A DNA stretch of 52,849 bases from Paenibacillus timonensis (GTDB lineage: Bacteria; Bacillota; Bacilli; Paenibacillales; Paenibacillaceae): assembly GCF_022427145.1 (NCBI RefSeq), contig NZ_JAKSXN010000040.1, forward strand, positions 1 to 52,849. Reading direction: 5' to 3'. Below the pieces are notes generated by a model, which was not told the DNA's origin, did not search any database, and saw only the letters and a list, made by a program, of their open reading frames with translations. Both the position numbers and the translations under genes were made by a program. Positions 1 to 8,380 of this stretch are shown one piece after another (the stretch's first letter is position 1; each line of letters opens with the position of its first letter).

Positions 1-237
1 CTTCGTTCTTTCGTTCATCGCTGTGTTTCAGCGGCGACTTAAATAATATAACATATCGAGAACCGAATATCAAGCACTTTTTATTTAGCATTTTGTTCCA
101 AGTGTCTGGCATTTCGTTTCTCTCTATTGCTCCTCCCTCAAACCAATATTTTTTAGTAGCTTTCGGGGGGACATTTAATATATCACATTCCGCGTGCGGG
201 CTCAAGTCCTAACCCTAAGGAAATGAATGGAGGCATT
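1..237. other. left-edge AT-rich non-coding stretch
   Basis: I see no credible gene here. The stretch is AT-rich and contains a small perfect hairpin (CGCTG, loop TGTTT, CAGCG) near positions 19-33 and a poly-T/poly-A texture. It lies downstream of the SafA-like gene and its terminator. It may be the flank of a neighbouring transcription unit outside the window, but nothing visible decides that. Confidence 0.4.
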
Positions 238-274
238 CCTAAAGAAGAGCAGGGGGAAGGAGATCCCCCTGCTC
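238..274 (-). terminator. intrinsic terminator of the SafA-like gene
   Basis: A ten-base-pair GC-rich stem (GAGCAGGGGG at 247-256 pairing with CCCCCTGCTC at 265-274, eight-base loop) lies 10 bases past the minus-strand stop codon at 285. It is followed on the minus strand by a short T-rich tract (TTCTTT). Confidence 0.7.
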
Positions 275-284
275 CGCATTCCCA

Positions 285-2405
285 TTATTCATTGATCCAT
301 GGATTCCGCCGTCCACTTGCTTTGCTGGTCCGTTGCCGCGTTTTTTTAGAAGCCGTTCCAGCGCTGGATTTACTTTGTTTTTTCGAGGCTGATTGCGAAT
401 CAAGGCTGCCTGAAATTTTTGCGCTTTTCTTGGAAGAAGTTTGCGTTTTAGATTTGGTTTCCGTTTTTTTTTGCCCGCTATCCTCCAATTCGTCACTGGA
501 ATCCGAGACTTGTGCCTCCCGATCGAAGTGCCCCTTCATATTCTCGATCCCTCCAATTTCACCTTTCAGGGGTTCGTAAGAAATCGGAGCCTGGTTGTTC
601 GCTTCAGGATAGGCCATCGGGTATCCGGGCATGGATGGAGCGGAATAGGCTGCAGGCATTACCGACGTAGGATAACCTGGAACGGGCGGGCCGTAGCAAG
701 GCATATATCCCGGTTGATGTCCCCAATCCATCGCTTGCGGATGAAAGGTGTTTCCATATGATTTCGGGGATACGGCTTCCGGAGAGATCCCGTACGGCTG
801 ATAACCCGAATTGGGTGCCTGATTCGTATATGGACTCATCCCTCCCAAATCGGGCATCTGTGAGGCAGGAGCGTGAACGTTCGATATCCCCGGATACTCC
901 CCTTCCATAGGCGACAGCGCTGGCGGAATTGAAGGACTCCCGTAATTGGCCGATACCGGTTCAGCCGCTATCGGATATTGATAAAAGGGAGGATAGGCTT
1001 CCGGGGCCGCATACGGGTACGGGGACGTTCCCGAGCATCCGCAAGGCGACGGGGCGTAACCCATGGCCGGAAGAATCATCGGTGATTGTTGCGTTGGATA
1101 GAACGGCAGCATATTGGAATTAGGATAGGAAGGATTAGCGTATACGTTTGGTTGCACATTAGGCCCATAAGAGTAAGGACTAACTCCGGTAGGTTCGCCT
1201 TTCATCGACTCATACCCATACGGGCTGACTCCCATTGGCTCACCTTTCATCGGCTCATACCCATACGGGCTGATTCCCGTCGGTTCGCCTTTCATCGGCT
1301 CATACCCATACGGGCTGACTCCCGTTGGCTCGCCTTTCATCGGCTCATACCCATACGGGCTGACTCCCGTCGGCTCGCCTTTCATCGGTTCGTATCCATA
1401 CGGGCTGACTCCCGTCGGCTCGCCTTTCATCGGTTCGTATCCATACGGGCTGACTCCCGTTGGCTCGCCTTTCATCGGCTCATATCCATACGGGCTGACT
1501 CCCGTTGGCTCGCCTTTCATCGGCTCATATCCATACGGGCTAACTCCCGTTGGTTCACCTTTCATCGGCACATTTGCAGCAGGGCTGACATTCGTTGGTC
1601 CATAGTTCACAGGGGCGATGTTCATCGGTCCATAGTTCGCGGGAGCAATGTTCATCGGTCCATAGTGATAGGGTTCGACCTTGACCGGTTCATGCTTTTG
1701 AGGTTCATAATGGATCGGCTGGAGTTTGGTGGATTCGTATTGAATTTGCTCCACTTCGATTTTAATCTCCATCGGTACCGCTTTAGGCGGCTCTACATGC
1801 ACCGGTTGCTGCTTCGGCGGCTCTACCTTGACCGGCTCCACCTTCATCGGTTCTTCCTTCGGTTTCTCCTTTTGAACAGGCTCTATCTTCGGTACCTCTA
1901 CTTTCGGCGCCTCCACTTTCGGAGGTTTGGGCGCCGTCATTTCCGGCTTGACGCCGGTTGGAACCTTCGTTCCCGCGCCTGCAATGGGAGCCGTGTTTTT
2001 CTTTCCGGTTTGCGCCGGCAACATGCCCGTATTCGCTCCTGACGGGTTGTCGGCTCCCCCGGCGGGTGCTCCCGAACCCGTAGGAATGTTCACGATATCC
2101 CCTACCTTTAACGGGTTCGGATCGTTAAGCTGAGGATTAGCCGCAATCAGGTTCTGCAAAGGCAAGCCCCAAGCTTTGGACAGTTTCCACAACGTGTCCC
2201 CCTGCTTCACGACGTGCTTGTAAATATTGCCCGGTTCACCGCCGATCGGCACGGCCACGGCCGGAATCTTCACTTTGTCGCCGACGTTTAACTGATTCGG
2301 ATTCGCGATCTGCGGGTTGGCTTCGATCAATTTCTCCAGAGGCACGTTATACTTTTTTGAGAGTTCAAACAAAGTATCGCCTTTTTTCACAATATGGATT
2401 TTCAC
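285..2405 (-). CDS. safA: SafA-like LysM spore morphogenetic protein
   Basis: The 706-residue protein has two N-terminal LysM domains (about residues 2-48 and 62-108, each with a KxGDTL...NP..L.VGD..IP pattern), which bind N-acetylglucosamine polymers. Then come a proline/lysine/glutamate-rich stretch with KVEPPK-like units, three NYGPMNIAP-like units, and nine 15-residue repeats of the type MKGEPTGVSPYGYEP. The C-terminus is Pro/Tyr-rich and ends in a Ser/Lys-rich basic tail. The opening MKIHIV.KGD matches Bacillus SafA, an inner-coat and cortex-interface protein that SpoVID recruits, and the locus also resembles that of safA. The start is GTG, with AGGAGGT nine bases upstream. The repeat region is much larger than in Bacillus SafA, so orthology is inferred from the N-terminus and locus. 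Confidence 0.75.
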   Translation of the reverse strand: MKIHIVKKGDTLFELSKKYNVPLEKLIEANPQIANPNQLNVGDKVKIPAVAVPIGGEPGNIYKHVVKQGDTLWKLSKAWGLPLQNLIAANPQLNDPNPLKVGDIVNIPTGSGAPAGGADNPSGANTGMLPAQTGKKNTAPIAGAGTKVPTGVKPEMTAPKPPKVEAPKVEVPKIEPVQKEKPKEEPMKVEPVKVEPPKQQPVHVEPPKAVPMEIKIEVEQIQYESTKLQPIHYEPQKHEPVKVEPYHYGPMNIAPANYGPMNIAPVNYGPTNVSPAANVPMKGEPTGVSPYGYEPMKGEPTGVSPYGYEPMKGEPTGVSPYGYEPMKGEPTGVSPYGYEPMKGEPTGVSPYGYEPMKGEPTGVSPYGYEPMKGEPTGISPYGYEPMKGEPMGVSPYGYESMKGEPTGVSPYSYGPNVQPNVYANPSYPNSNMLPFYPTQQSPMILPAMGYAPSPCGCSGTSPYPYAAPEAYPPFYQYPIAAEPVSANYGSPSIPPALSPMEGEYPGISNVHAPASQMPDLGGMSPYTNQAPNSGYQPYGISPEAVSPKSYGNTFHPQAMDWGHQPGYMPCYGPPVPGYPTSVMPAAYSAPSMPGYPMAYPEANNQAPISYEPLKGEIGGIENMKGHFDREAQVSDSSDELEDSGQKKTETKSKTQTSSKKSAKISGSLDSQSASKKQSKSSAGTASKKTRQRTSKASGRRNPWINE
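1167..1565. repeat. nine tandem 45-bp in-frame repeats in safA
   Basis: Nine consecutive 45-bp units encode MKGEPTGVSPYGYEP with only a few changes: one I for V, one M for T, one S for P, and a diverged last unit ending SPYSY. The DNA units are also nearly identical, mostly differing at wobble positions, which indicates recent duplication or gene conversion rather than old divergence. The array length is a multiple of three, so copy-number change would keep the reading frame. Confidence 0.95.
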
Positions 2406-2505
2406 GCGATAAAGACCTCCTAGGTTTCTTCTCCGGTACGTGATGATCGCCCGGGGCCCATTTATTACATCCTATGCAGGAGCCCGGTTTTTGACATCCT
2501 GGAAA

Positions 2506-2547
2506 AGAAAAAATCCTATCTTCCTCTAAGTCAAGGAAAATAGGATT
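2506..2547 (-). terminator. intrinsic terminator after ilvE
   Basis: Stem arms AATCCTAT (2512-2519) and ATAGGATT (2540-2547), extended inward by TTCC/GGAA, are followed on the minus strand by TTTTTTCTTTT. It lies just past the ilvE stop and separates the amino-acid operon from the SafA-like gene. Confidence 0.85.
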
Positions 2548-2569
2548 CTTACCCGCGTCTACCGAGGGT

Positions 2570-3448
2570 CTACCAAACCTTCAATCCGTCCTGATCCACG
2601 ATCGCGCGGAATTCCTCCAGCAGCTTCAACGTAATCGGGCCGGCATGCCCCTCGCCGATAATACGGCCATCAACTTCGCGAACGGCGATAACTTCGGCAG
2701 CCGTCCCCGTCAGGAACACTTCGTCAGCGACATAAACATCGTGAAGCGTAAACGGCTGCTCCTGGATGCTGTAGCCCTTTTTGCGGCAAATCTCGATGAT
2801 CGCCTGGCGGGTAATTCCGTCCAGCGCGCCCAAATAACAAGGAGGGGTGGTGATCATTCCGTTTTTGACGATGAAAATATTGTCGCCCGAGCCCTCGGTC
2901 ACGTATCCTTGCGCGTTCAGCATAATTGCTTCGCCCGCACCCGACAGGTTCGACTGGATTTTCACCAAAATGTTGTTCAAATAGTTCAGCGATTTGATTT
3001 TCGGATTCAAGGCGTCCGGGATGTTGCGGCGCGTCGATACGGAGACGGTTTTCAACCCCGTTTTGTAGGCTTCTTCCGAATAGATCGCGAGCTGCTCGAC
3101 GATAATGACGACCGATGCCTTCGGGCAGCGGTTCGGATCCAAACCTAAGTTGCCGGCGCCGCGGGAAACAACCAGACGGATGTAGCCGTTACGCAGCTCG
3201 TTGCGGCGAAGCGTCTCGACAAGCGCGTTCTCCATTTCCTGGTACGTCAGCGGAATCTCCAGCATGATGGATTTGGCCGAATCGTAAAGACGGTCCAGAT
3301 GCTCCTTGCATTTAAAAATATTTCCGTTATAAATGCGGATGCCTTCGAAAATGCCGTCCCCGTACAAAAATCCATGATCATATACGGAAACCTTTGCTTG
3401 ATCTTTGGTTACGAATTGTCCATCTAAGTAAATCCATTGTTCTGCCAT
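2570..3448 (-). CDS. ilvE: branched-chain amino acid aminotransferase
   Basis: This 292-residue class IV (fold-type IV) PLP aminotransferase transfers the amino group of glutamate to the 2-oxo acids of Ile, Leu and Val. The visible marks are the N-terminal VYDHGFLYGDGIFEGIR block, the Schiff-base lysine K152 in IKSLNYLNN, and the YVTEGSGDNIF cofactor-binding motif. It begins with ATG, which shares one base with the pheA stop (TAATG), and a GGAGGTG ribosome-binding site lies inside the pheA end, so the two are translationally coupled. Coupling to prephenate dehydratase raises the possibility that it also aminates phenylpyruvate. That is inference, because D-amino-acid transaminase and BCAT cannot be fully separated by eye. 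Confidence 0.9.
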   Translation of the reverse strand: MAEQWIYLDGQFVTKDQAKVSVYDHGFLYGDGIFEGIRIYNGNIFKCKEHLDRLYDSAKSIMLEIPLTYQEMENALVETLRRNELRNGYIRLVVSRGAGNLGLDPNRCPKASVVIIVEQLAIYSEEAYKTGLKTVSVSTRRNIPDALNPKIKSLNYLNNILVKIQSNLSGAGEAIMLNAQGYVTEGSGDNIFIVKNGMITTPPCYLGALDGITRQAIIEICRKKGYSIQEQPFTLHDVYVADEVFLTGTAAEVIAVREVDGRIIGEGHAGPITLKLLEEFRAIVDQDGLKVW

Positions 3449-4344
3449 TATTTTGGCACCTCCGCTTTTTGTTCTCCAAACGATAAGCTGGGATAACTCC
3501 CCAGCACGCGTACTTGACAGCCCAAGGCTTCGATTTCCCCAATCGCTGAGCTAAGCAGCACGGTATCGAGCGACTCAAGCACATCCATAATAAAATAGTA
3601 ATTGCCGAGCCTTTTCTTGGTAGGGCGCGACTCAATGCGCGACAAATTCAGTTTACGCCATGCAAACGCGGACAATACCTGATGCAAAGCACCTGGAAAA
3701 TCCTCCGGCAGCGTTACGAGCAGACTCGTTTTGTTTTGGGCTGCCGGGATCTCCGGCTCCAGCGGCCGAGGGCCGATCAGAACAAACCGGGTATAGTTGT
3801 TGTCGTGGTCCGTCACCTGGCTGGCCAGGACATCCAAACCATGACGTTTGGCTCCGAGCGCCGTCCCGATCGCCGTCCAACCTTGTCCCGGATTTTTCTT
3901 CACCAATTCCACCGCTTCCGAAGTGCTGCCGGAATGCTCCAACTCCGCCCGGGGCATCCGCGAGCGGATAAATTGCAGGCACTGGGCCATCGCAACCGGA
4001 TGGGACAACACCTTCGTCACTTTGGCGTAATCGATATCGCCGGGTTGATCGGCCGATTGGAACTCTTCCCGCTTGCCGATCAAATTCTGCACGGAAGGGT
4101 ACACCCATTCGATCTGCATCGGAATATCCACCTCATGGACAAGCCAATCCATATGAAGGCTAACGGAGCCTTCGATCGTATTCTCCATCGGAATGACGCT
4201 GTAATCGCTGTGGCCGCTGGCCGTAGCCAAGAATACGTCGGAAATCTGCTTGAAATGAAGCAGCTCCACCGGCTCGTCGCCGAATAGGTGCAGCGCCGCT
4301 TCATGGGATACCGAGCCTTCCGGCAGCAATGCTATTCGTTTCAT
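3448..4344 (-). CDS. pheA: prephenate dehydratase
   Basis: This 298-residue monofunctional enzyme converts prephenate to phenylpyruvate in phenylalanine synthesis. The catalytic domain carries IPMENTIEGSV near residues 51-61 and the conserved TRF motif in NNYTRFVLIG. A C-terminal ACT domain follows, with the GALHQVLSAF and ESRP motifs that form the phenylalanine feedback site. There is no chorismate mutase fusion, as in other Bacillales. ATG start; the upstream region contains GGGAGTG and also a fragment of the intergenic repeat at 4361-4400. It sits in the order thrB, pheA, ilvE and overlaps ilvE by one base. Confidence 0.95.
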   Translation of the reverse strand: MKRIALLPEGSVSHEAALHLFGDEPVELLHFKQISDVFLATASGHSDYSVIPMENTIEGSVSLHMDWLVHEVDIPMQIEWVYPSVQNLIGKREEFQSADQPGDIDYAKVTKVLSHPVAMAQCLQFIRSRMPRAELEHSGSTSEAVELVKKNPGQGWTAIGTALGAKRHGLDVLASQVTDHDNNYTRFVLIGPRPLEPEIPAAQNKTSLLVTLPEDFPGALHQVLSAFAWRKLNLSRIESRPTKKRLGNYYFIMDVLESLDTVLLSSAIGEIEALGCQVRVLGSYPSLSFGEQKAEVPK

Positions 4345-4360
4345 CTCCGCAACTCACTCC

Positions 4361-4400
4361 CTAACTTCATCCAACGTTCAGGTGCTCCAAATTTATTGAA
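4361..4400. repeat. right-end fragment (copy D) of the intergenic MITE-like repeat
   Basis: The sequence from CTAACTTCATCC to TTTATTGAAC closely matches the right terminal part of the element at 45914-46080 (shared CTTCATCCAAC.TTC..GGTGCT, and a degenerate GAAC end). It lies between thrB and pheA. The remaining part of the element is absent. Confidence 0.6.
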
Positions 4401-4422
4401 CGCAGCCGATCCTCCCGCCCAC

Positions 4423-5379
4423 TCAAGCCTGGATGTAATCCAAAAATGAACCTTCACTCTCCATAGTAAGCTCCACGGCCCCCAATGTGCAAGGTTTCAG
4501 CCGCATCGTCTGCGCAGCGATGCCTTGTTCGCCGAGCACCTCCAACAGGAACGACTCAAGCTGATCGTCCGTTCCCTGACGGCGATCCGTCAGGCAGAGC
4601 AACGTCGGGCCGGCCCCGCTCAAAGCGGCGCCCAAGGCTCCGTGGGCCGTCGCCTCCTCGAGGATCCGGGCCATGCCGGGCACGAGCGAAGCCCGATAGG
4701 GCTGATGCAGCCGGTCGCGCATGGCGGCCGGAATCAAGTCTAACCGGCCTGCGGCTAGCGCCGCGGTGAGCAGGGACGTGCGGCTGACGTTGTACACTGC
4801 GTCCTGCAGGCTGATCTGCTTGGGCAGCGCCTCGCGCGCCTTGGACGTGGACAGCTGAAAATCAGGGATGGCCACGAGCACCTCCAGATCGGCCGGCGGC
4901 TCGATGCGCAGCACATCCGCGTGCGATCCGTCCCAGACGGCGGTGATGATCCCGCCGAACAGGGATGCGCCCACGTTGTCCGGATGCTTCTCCAGAGCCG
5001 TGGCCATGTCGAACAGCTTGGCTTGGCTCAAAGGCTCGCCGATCAGCAGGTTGGCGGCAAACAGCGCCCCGACGATCGCCGAAGCGCTGCTGCCAAGCCC
5101 GCGGGTCAGCGGAATATCCGATTTCATCGAGATTTCCAGTTCCGGCAAGATCACGCCGGCTTCCGCAAACACCGATTGCGCCACTTGATACACCAGATTG
5201 CTTTTATCGGTCGGCAGTCCTTCCAGGTTTCCCCCATGCAGGCGAAAAACCGTGGAAGCGGCCGGTTTCATTTCGATCCAGGAATAAAGGTTAAGCGCCA
5301 TGCCAAGCGTATCGAAGCCAGGGCCCAAGTTCGCCGTGCTTGCCGGCACCTTGACCCGGACGCCTTCCCGGCGAATCAT
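4423..5379 (-). CDS. thrB: homoserine kinase
   Basis: This 318-residue GHMP-family kinase phosphorylates homoserine with ATP, the step before threonine synthase. It has the N-terminal [18 protein letters not shown] substrate motif and the [16 protein letters not shown] glycine-rich ATP loop at about residues 90-106. The ATG start overlaps the thrC stop (ATGA), and AAGGAGCG lies eight bases upstream, so thrC and thrB are translationally coupled. The 78 bases downstream hold a repeat fragment before pheA. Confidence 0.95.
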   Translation of the reverse strand: MIRREGVRVKVPASTANLGPGFDTLGMALNLYSWIEMKPAASTVFRLHGGNLEGLPTDKSNLVYQVAQSVFAEAGVILPELEISMKSDIPLTRGLGSSASAIVGALFAANLLIGEPLSQAKLFDMATALEKHPDNVGASLFGGIITAVWDGSHADVLRIEPPADLEVLVAIPDFQLSTSKAREALPKQISLQDAVYNVSRTSLLTAALAAGRLDLIPAAMRDRLHQPYRASLVPGMARILEEATAHGALGAALSGAGPTLLCLTDRRQGTDDQLESFLLEVLGEQGIAAQTMRLKPCTLGAVELTMESEGSFLDYIQA

Positions 5380-6446
5380 GCCCGCGCTCCTTGCAGCTTG
5401 GCGATCGCATCCAGGACCGCTTCTTCCGTGTCCTGCACGACAAGCGGTTCGCCGCCGATGCTCTTGATGGCGATGTTCGGGTCTTTCAGGCCGTGCCCGG
5501 TCAGCACGCAGACGACCGTCTCGCCGCCTTTGAAATAACCTTCCCGATGCAATTTATAAACGCCGGCGATAGAAGCCGCCGAAGCCGGCTCCGCGAAGAT
5601 CCCTTCCTTAGCGGCGATGGTGCGGTATGCGTCAAGAATTTCATCGTCCGTAACGTAGTTGATTTGCCCGCCGGATTCCTCCGCGGCCGCGACGGCCGTC
5701 TTCCAGCTGGCCGGATTGCCGATGCGAATGGCGGTCGCAACCGTCTCCGGCTCCAGAATCGGCTCGCCTTTGACGATGGCCATTGCGCCTTCGGCTTCGA
5801 AGCCGACCATCCGCGGCAAGGAAGCCGATTTGCCGCGTTCATGATATTCCTTGAAGCCTTTCCAGTAGGCGGAAATGTTACCGGCGTTGCCGACCGGAAT
5901 CGCTAGTACGTCAGGTGCTTTCCCCAGTTGATCACAAACCTCGAAAGCCGCCGTCTTCTGACCTTCGATGCGGTACGGGTTCACCGAATTCACCAGCGTG
6001 ATCGGATGTTTGGCGGTGATGTCGCGCACGATTTCGAGCGCCCGGTCGAAGTTCCCTTCGATCGCGATCACTTTCGCGCCGTAGATCATCGCTTGGGCCA
6101 GCTTGCCGAGAGCGATGTTGTTGTTCGGGATCAGTACGATGCAATCGATCCCTGCACGTGCGGCGTATGCCGCTGCGGCTGCCGAAGTATTTCCCGTGGA
6201 GGCGCACATGATCGTGCGGCTGCCTTCCTCCACCGCTTTGGCGACGGCCATGACCATGCCGCGGTCCTTAAAGGAGCCGGTAGGATTTAACCCTTCATAT
6301 TTGAAATAAAGGTCAAGCCCCAGCTCCTTCGACAGGTTCTCCGCGCGAACCAGCGGGGTATTGCCTTCCTGCAGCGTCAGCTTCGGCGTTTTGTCGTTCA
6401 CCGGCAAATATTCCTTGTACGTTTCCAGCAATCCGAGATATCTCAT
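5376..6446 (-). CDS. thrC: threonine synthase
   Basis: This 356-residue PLP enzyme converts O-phosphohomoserine to threonine. The PLP lysine is K60 in [11 protein letters not shown], and the phosphate-binding glycine loop is seen in [13 protein letters not shown]. The length and the short N-terminus are those of the bacterial short-form class. ATG start with AAAGGAG eleven bases upstream. It follows hom by 32 bases and overlaps thrB by four, so hom-thrC-thrB form one unit. Confidence 0.96.
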   Translation of the reverse strand: MRYLGLLETYKEYLPVNDKTPKLTLQEGNTPLVRAENLSKELGLDLYFKYEGLNPTGSFKDRGMVMAVAKAVEEGSRTIMCASTGNTSAAAAAYAARAGIDCIVLIPNNNIALGKLAQAMIYGAKVIAIEGNFDRALEIVRDITAKHPITLVNSVNPYRIEGQKTAAFEVCDQLGKAPDVLAIPVGNAGNISAYWKGFKEYHERGKSASLPRMVGFEAEGAMAIVKGEPILEPETVATAIRIGNPASWKTAVAAAEESGGQINYVTDDEILDAYRTIAAKEGIFAEPASAASIAGVYKLHREGYFKGGETVVCVLTGHGLKDPNIAIKSIGGEPLVVQDTEEAVLDAIAKLQGARA

Positions 6447-6478
6447 CCAATAAGAACTCCTTTATCTGATTAATGGTA

Positions 6479-7765
6479 TTATCCCTCTACGCGATACACG
6501 CTTTTGATTCGATGAATGACATCCAGCGATTCGAAATGGGCTAGAACCTTATTCATGCTCGCCTTGCTGGCGTTATGCGTCACGATCATGATCTCTGCGC
6601 CGCTCAAATTCGTATTCGGCGTTTGCACGACCGACTCCAAGCTAACCTCGTATTCGGCGAATACTTGGGTGATCTGCGCCAGGACGCCGGCTTTATCGTC
6701 AACGTGAAGCAACAGGAAGTTTTTGTAGGCGATTTGTGCGTCCGTTTTCAGCTTCTTCGGCTTATACGGAACGATCGCCTTCAAGCCGTTAACGCCAAGC
6801 TTCAGGTTTTTGACGACGGCGACCAGGTCCGCGACCACGGAGGTAGCCGTCGGCATTTCTCCCGCCCCCGCGCCGTAGAACATCGTTTCGCCCACCGCTT
6901 CCCCGTAGACGTAAACCGCATTATATACGCCGTTTACTGCAGCGATCGGATGTGTCTTCTTGACCATCGTCGGCTGTACCGTAATGCTGAATTCGTCGTC
7001 TTGCCGTTCGGCGATGCCAAGGAGCTTCATCTCGTACCCGAGGCGCTTGGCATATAAAATATCTTCCTTCGACACCGAAGAAATCCCCCGGACGTGCACA
7101 TCGCCAAGCTCCACGTTGGTGCGGAAGCCCAGCGTCCCGAGAATGGCCATCTTGCGGGCCGCGTCCAGCCCTTCCACGTCGGAGGTCGGGTCCGACTCCG
7201 CGTATCCAAGTTGCTGCGCTTCCTTCAGGACATCCTCGTAAGAGGCGCCTTCCTGGCTCATTTTGCTCAATATATAATTGGTCGTCCCATTGACGATCCC
7301 CATGATTTTCATGATCCGGTCGGAGGAAAAACCTTCAATCAACGTGCGGATGATCGGAATCCCGCCCGCCACGCTCGCTTCGTAAAATACGTCGCATTGA
7401 TGCTCCATCGCCTTGGCCAGAATCTCCGAGCCGTACAACGCCATCAAATCCTTGTTGGCGGTCACGATATGCTTGCCGCGTTCCAGCGCCTCCAGGATAT
7501 AAGCTTTCGTCTGATCGACGCCGCCCATCACTTCCACGATGACGTCGATTTCCGGGTCACGGATGACCGACCAGGGATCTTCCGTCAGCTTTCGCGGATC
7601 CACGTCGATGCTGCGCGTTTTCTCTAACGTTTTGACGGCGATTTTCTCGATGACGATCGGCGAACCGACCTGACTGCTGAGATCCTCCTGATGTCCTTCC
7701 AAGATCCGGACGACGCCGGTCCCCACCGTGCCGAGTCCGAGCAGTCCTACTTTCACAGCCTTCAC
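6479..7765 (-). CDS. hom: homoserine dehydrogenase with ACT domain
   Basis: This 428-residue enzyme reduces aspartate semialdehyde to homoserine, the branch to threonine and methionine. The N-terminal Rossmann motif is GLLGLGTVGTGVV. The catalytic region holds TANKDLMALYG and GGIPIIRTL. A C-terminal ACT domain (from about residue 352, LLHVDDKAGVLAQITQVF) is expected to give threonine feedback control. The start is GTG with GGGAGGGG upstream. A second GTG three codons in is possible but worse placed. Confidence 0.95.
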   Translation of the reverse strand: MKAVKVGLLGLGTVGTGVVRILEGHQEDLSSQVGSPIVIEKIAVKTLEKTRSIDVDPRKLTEDPWSVIRDPEIDVIVEVMGGVDQTKAYILEALERGKHIVTANKDLMALYGSEILAKAMEHQCDVFYEASVAGGIPIIRTLIEGFSSDRIMKIMGIVNGTTNYILSKMSQEGASYEDVLKEAQQLGYAESDPTSDVEGLDAARKMAILGTLGFRTNVELGDVHVRGISSVSKEDILYAKRLGYEMKLLGIAERQDDEFSITVQPTMVKKTHPIAAVNGVYNAVYVYGEAVGETMFYGAGAGEMPTATSVVADLVAVVKNLKLGVNGLKAIVPYKPKKLKTDAQIAYKNFLLLHVDDKAGVLAQITQVFAEYEVSLESVVQTPNTNLSGAEIMIVTHNASKASMNKVLAHFESLDVIHRIKSVYRVEG

Positions 7766-7817
7766 AGCCGTCCCCTCCCGTTAACCAAATCCGGGTGTTC
7801 CCGTTTGGCTTCTTCTC

Positions 7818-8255
7818 TTATCCTTGCCCAACAATCTGCGTTCTTCTTACGCCCGGGATGCCTTGCAGCGAATTCAGCATCACGTCCAGCTCCTCGGTCA
7901 ATCGCGAGGTTTCCACGGAGATCACGACATTGGCTTTGCCTTGCAGCGGAATGCTTTGATTAATCGTCAATACGTTGCCGCCGGAACCGGCGATCAGCGA
8001 AAGCACCTTCGATAAGATCCCCGACCGATGCTCCAAATCAAAAGAGATGGTTACGATGCTTTCCCGTTCGATTTGATTTAATTGATGAATGCCGTCCTTG
8101 TATTTATAAAAAGCGCTGCGGCTCAACCCCACCTGAGCCACGGCCTCGTGCACCGTTTTCGCATCCCCGGAAGCGAGCAGCTGCTTCACCTGCAGAGTCT
8201 TGACCACCGCTTCGGGCAAGATATCTTCACGTACCAAATAATAGTGCTCTTTCAC
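7818..8255 (-). CDS. pheB: PheB/YszB-type ACT domain protein
   Basis: This small protein (145 residues) starts at a GTG with AAGGAGAGG eight bases upstream. The frame stays open further upstream, but those codons overlap the predicted promoter. The N-terminal half (YYLVREDILPEAVVKTLQVKQLL...VGLSRSAFYKYKD) matches Bacillus PheB and looks like a small helix-turn-helix. The C-terminal half is an ACT domain (about residues 68-140). The family was once named chorismate mutase PheB, but it lacks a mutase domain and is better regarded as a likely amino-acid-sensing regulator. As first gene of the pheB-hom-thrC-thrB-pheA-ilvE unit it may control that unit. That role is inference. Confidence 0.85.
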   Translation of the reverse strand: MKEHYYLVREDILPEAVVKTLQVKQLLASGDAKTVHEAVAQVGLSRSAFYKYKDGIHQLNQIERESIVTISFDLEHRSGILSKVLSLIAGSGGNVLTINQSIPLQGKANVVISVETSRLTEELDVMLNSLQGIPGVRRTQIVGQG

Positions 8256-8297
8256 GAACGTCCTCTCCTTAGAGACCTTTGTTTTCGTATAGTGGAC

Positions 8298-8326
8298 ATT
8301 ATAACGGAAATACGGCGGAGTGGCAA
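8298..8326 (-). promoter_or_regulatory. sigma-A promoter of the pheB-hom-thr-pheA-ilvE operon
   Basis: On the minus strand TTGCCA (8321-8326) and TATAAT (8298-8303) are separated by exactly 17 bases. The site lies between the obg terminator and the pheB start, and the predicted leader is about 35 bases, so there is no room for a T-box or attenuator. Confidence 0.8.
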
Positions 8327-8349
8327 TGCTTTTTATCCCGCCCGATAGT

Positions 8350-8372
8350 AAAAAAAGCACCCAAAAGGTGCT
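8350..8372 (-). terminator. intrinsic terminator after obg
   Basis: AGCACC (8356-8361) and GGTGCT (8367-8372) form a stem with a CAAAA loop, followed on the minus strand by a run of seven T. It lies eight bases past the obg stop and immediately before the pheB promoter. Confidence 0.88.
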
Positions 8373-8380
8373 CTTTTACA

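Noticed and set aside
1..222. Left edge as an rRNA operon flank
   Set aside because: The texture and hairpin recall rRNA-flanking sequence of this group, but no rRNA sequence is present, so nothing supports the call.
1086..2042. 318-codon plus-strand open frame with IRADSR repeats
   Set aside because: It is antisense to the safA repeats; the repetitive Arg/His-rich product mirrors the real frame and has no ribosome-binding site.
2440..2500. Possible sigma-E promoter of safA (CATAGGAT as -10)
   Set aside because: No acceptable -35 at 13-15 bases upstream, so the evidence is too weak to annotate.
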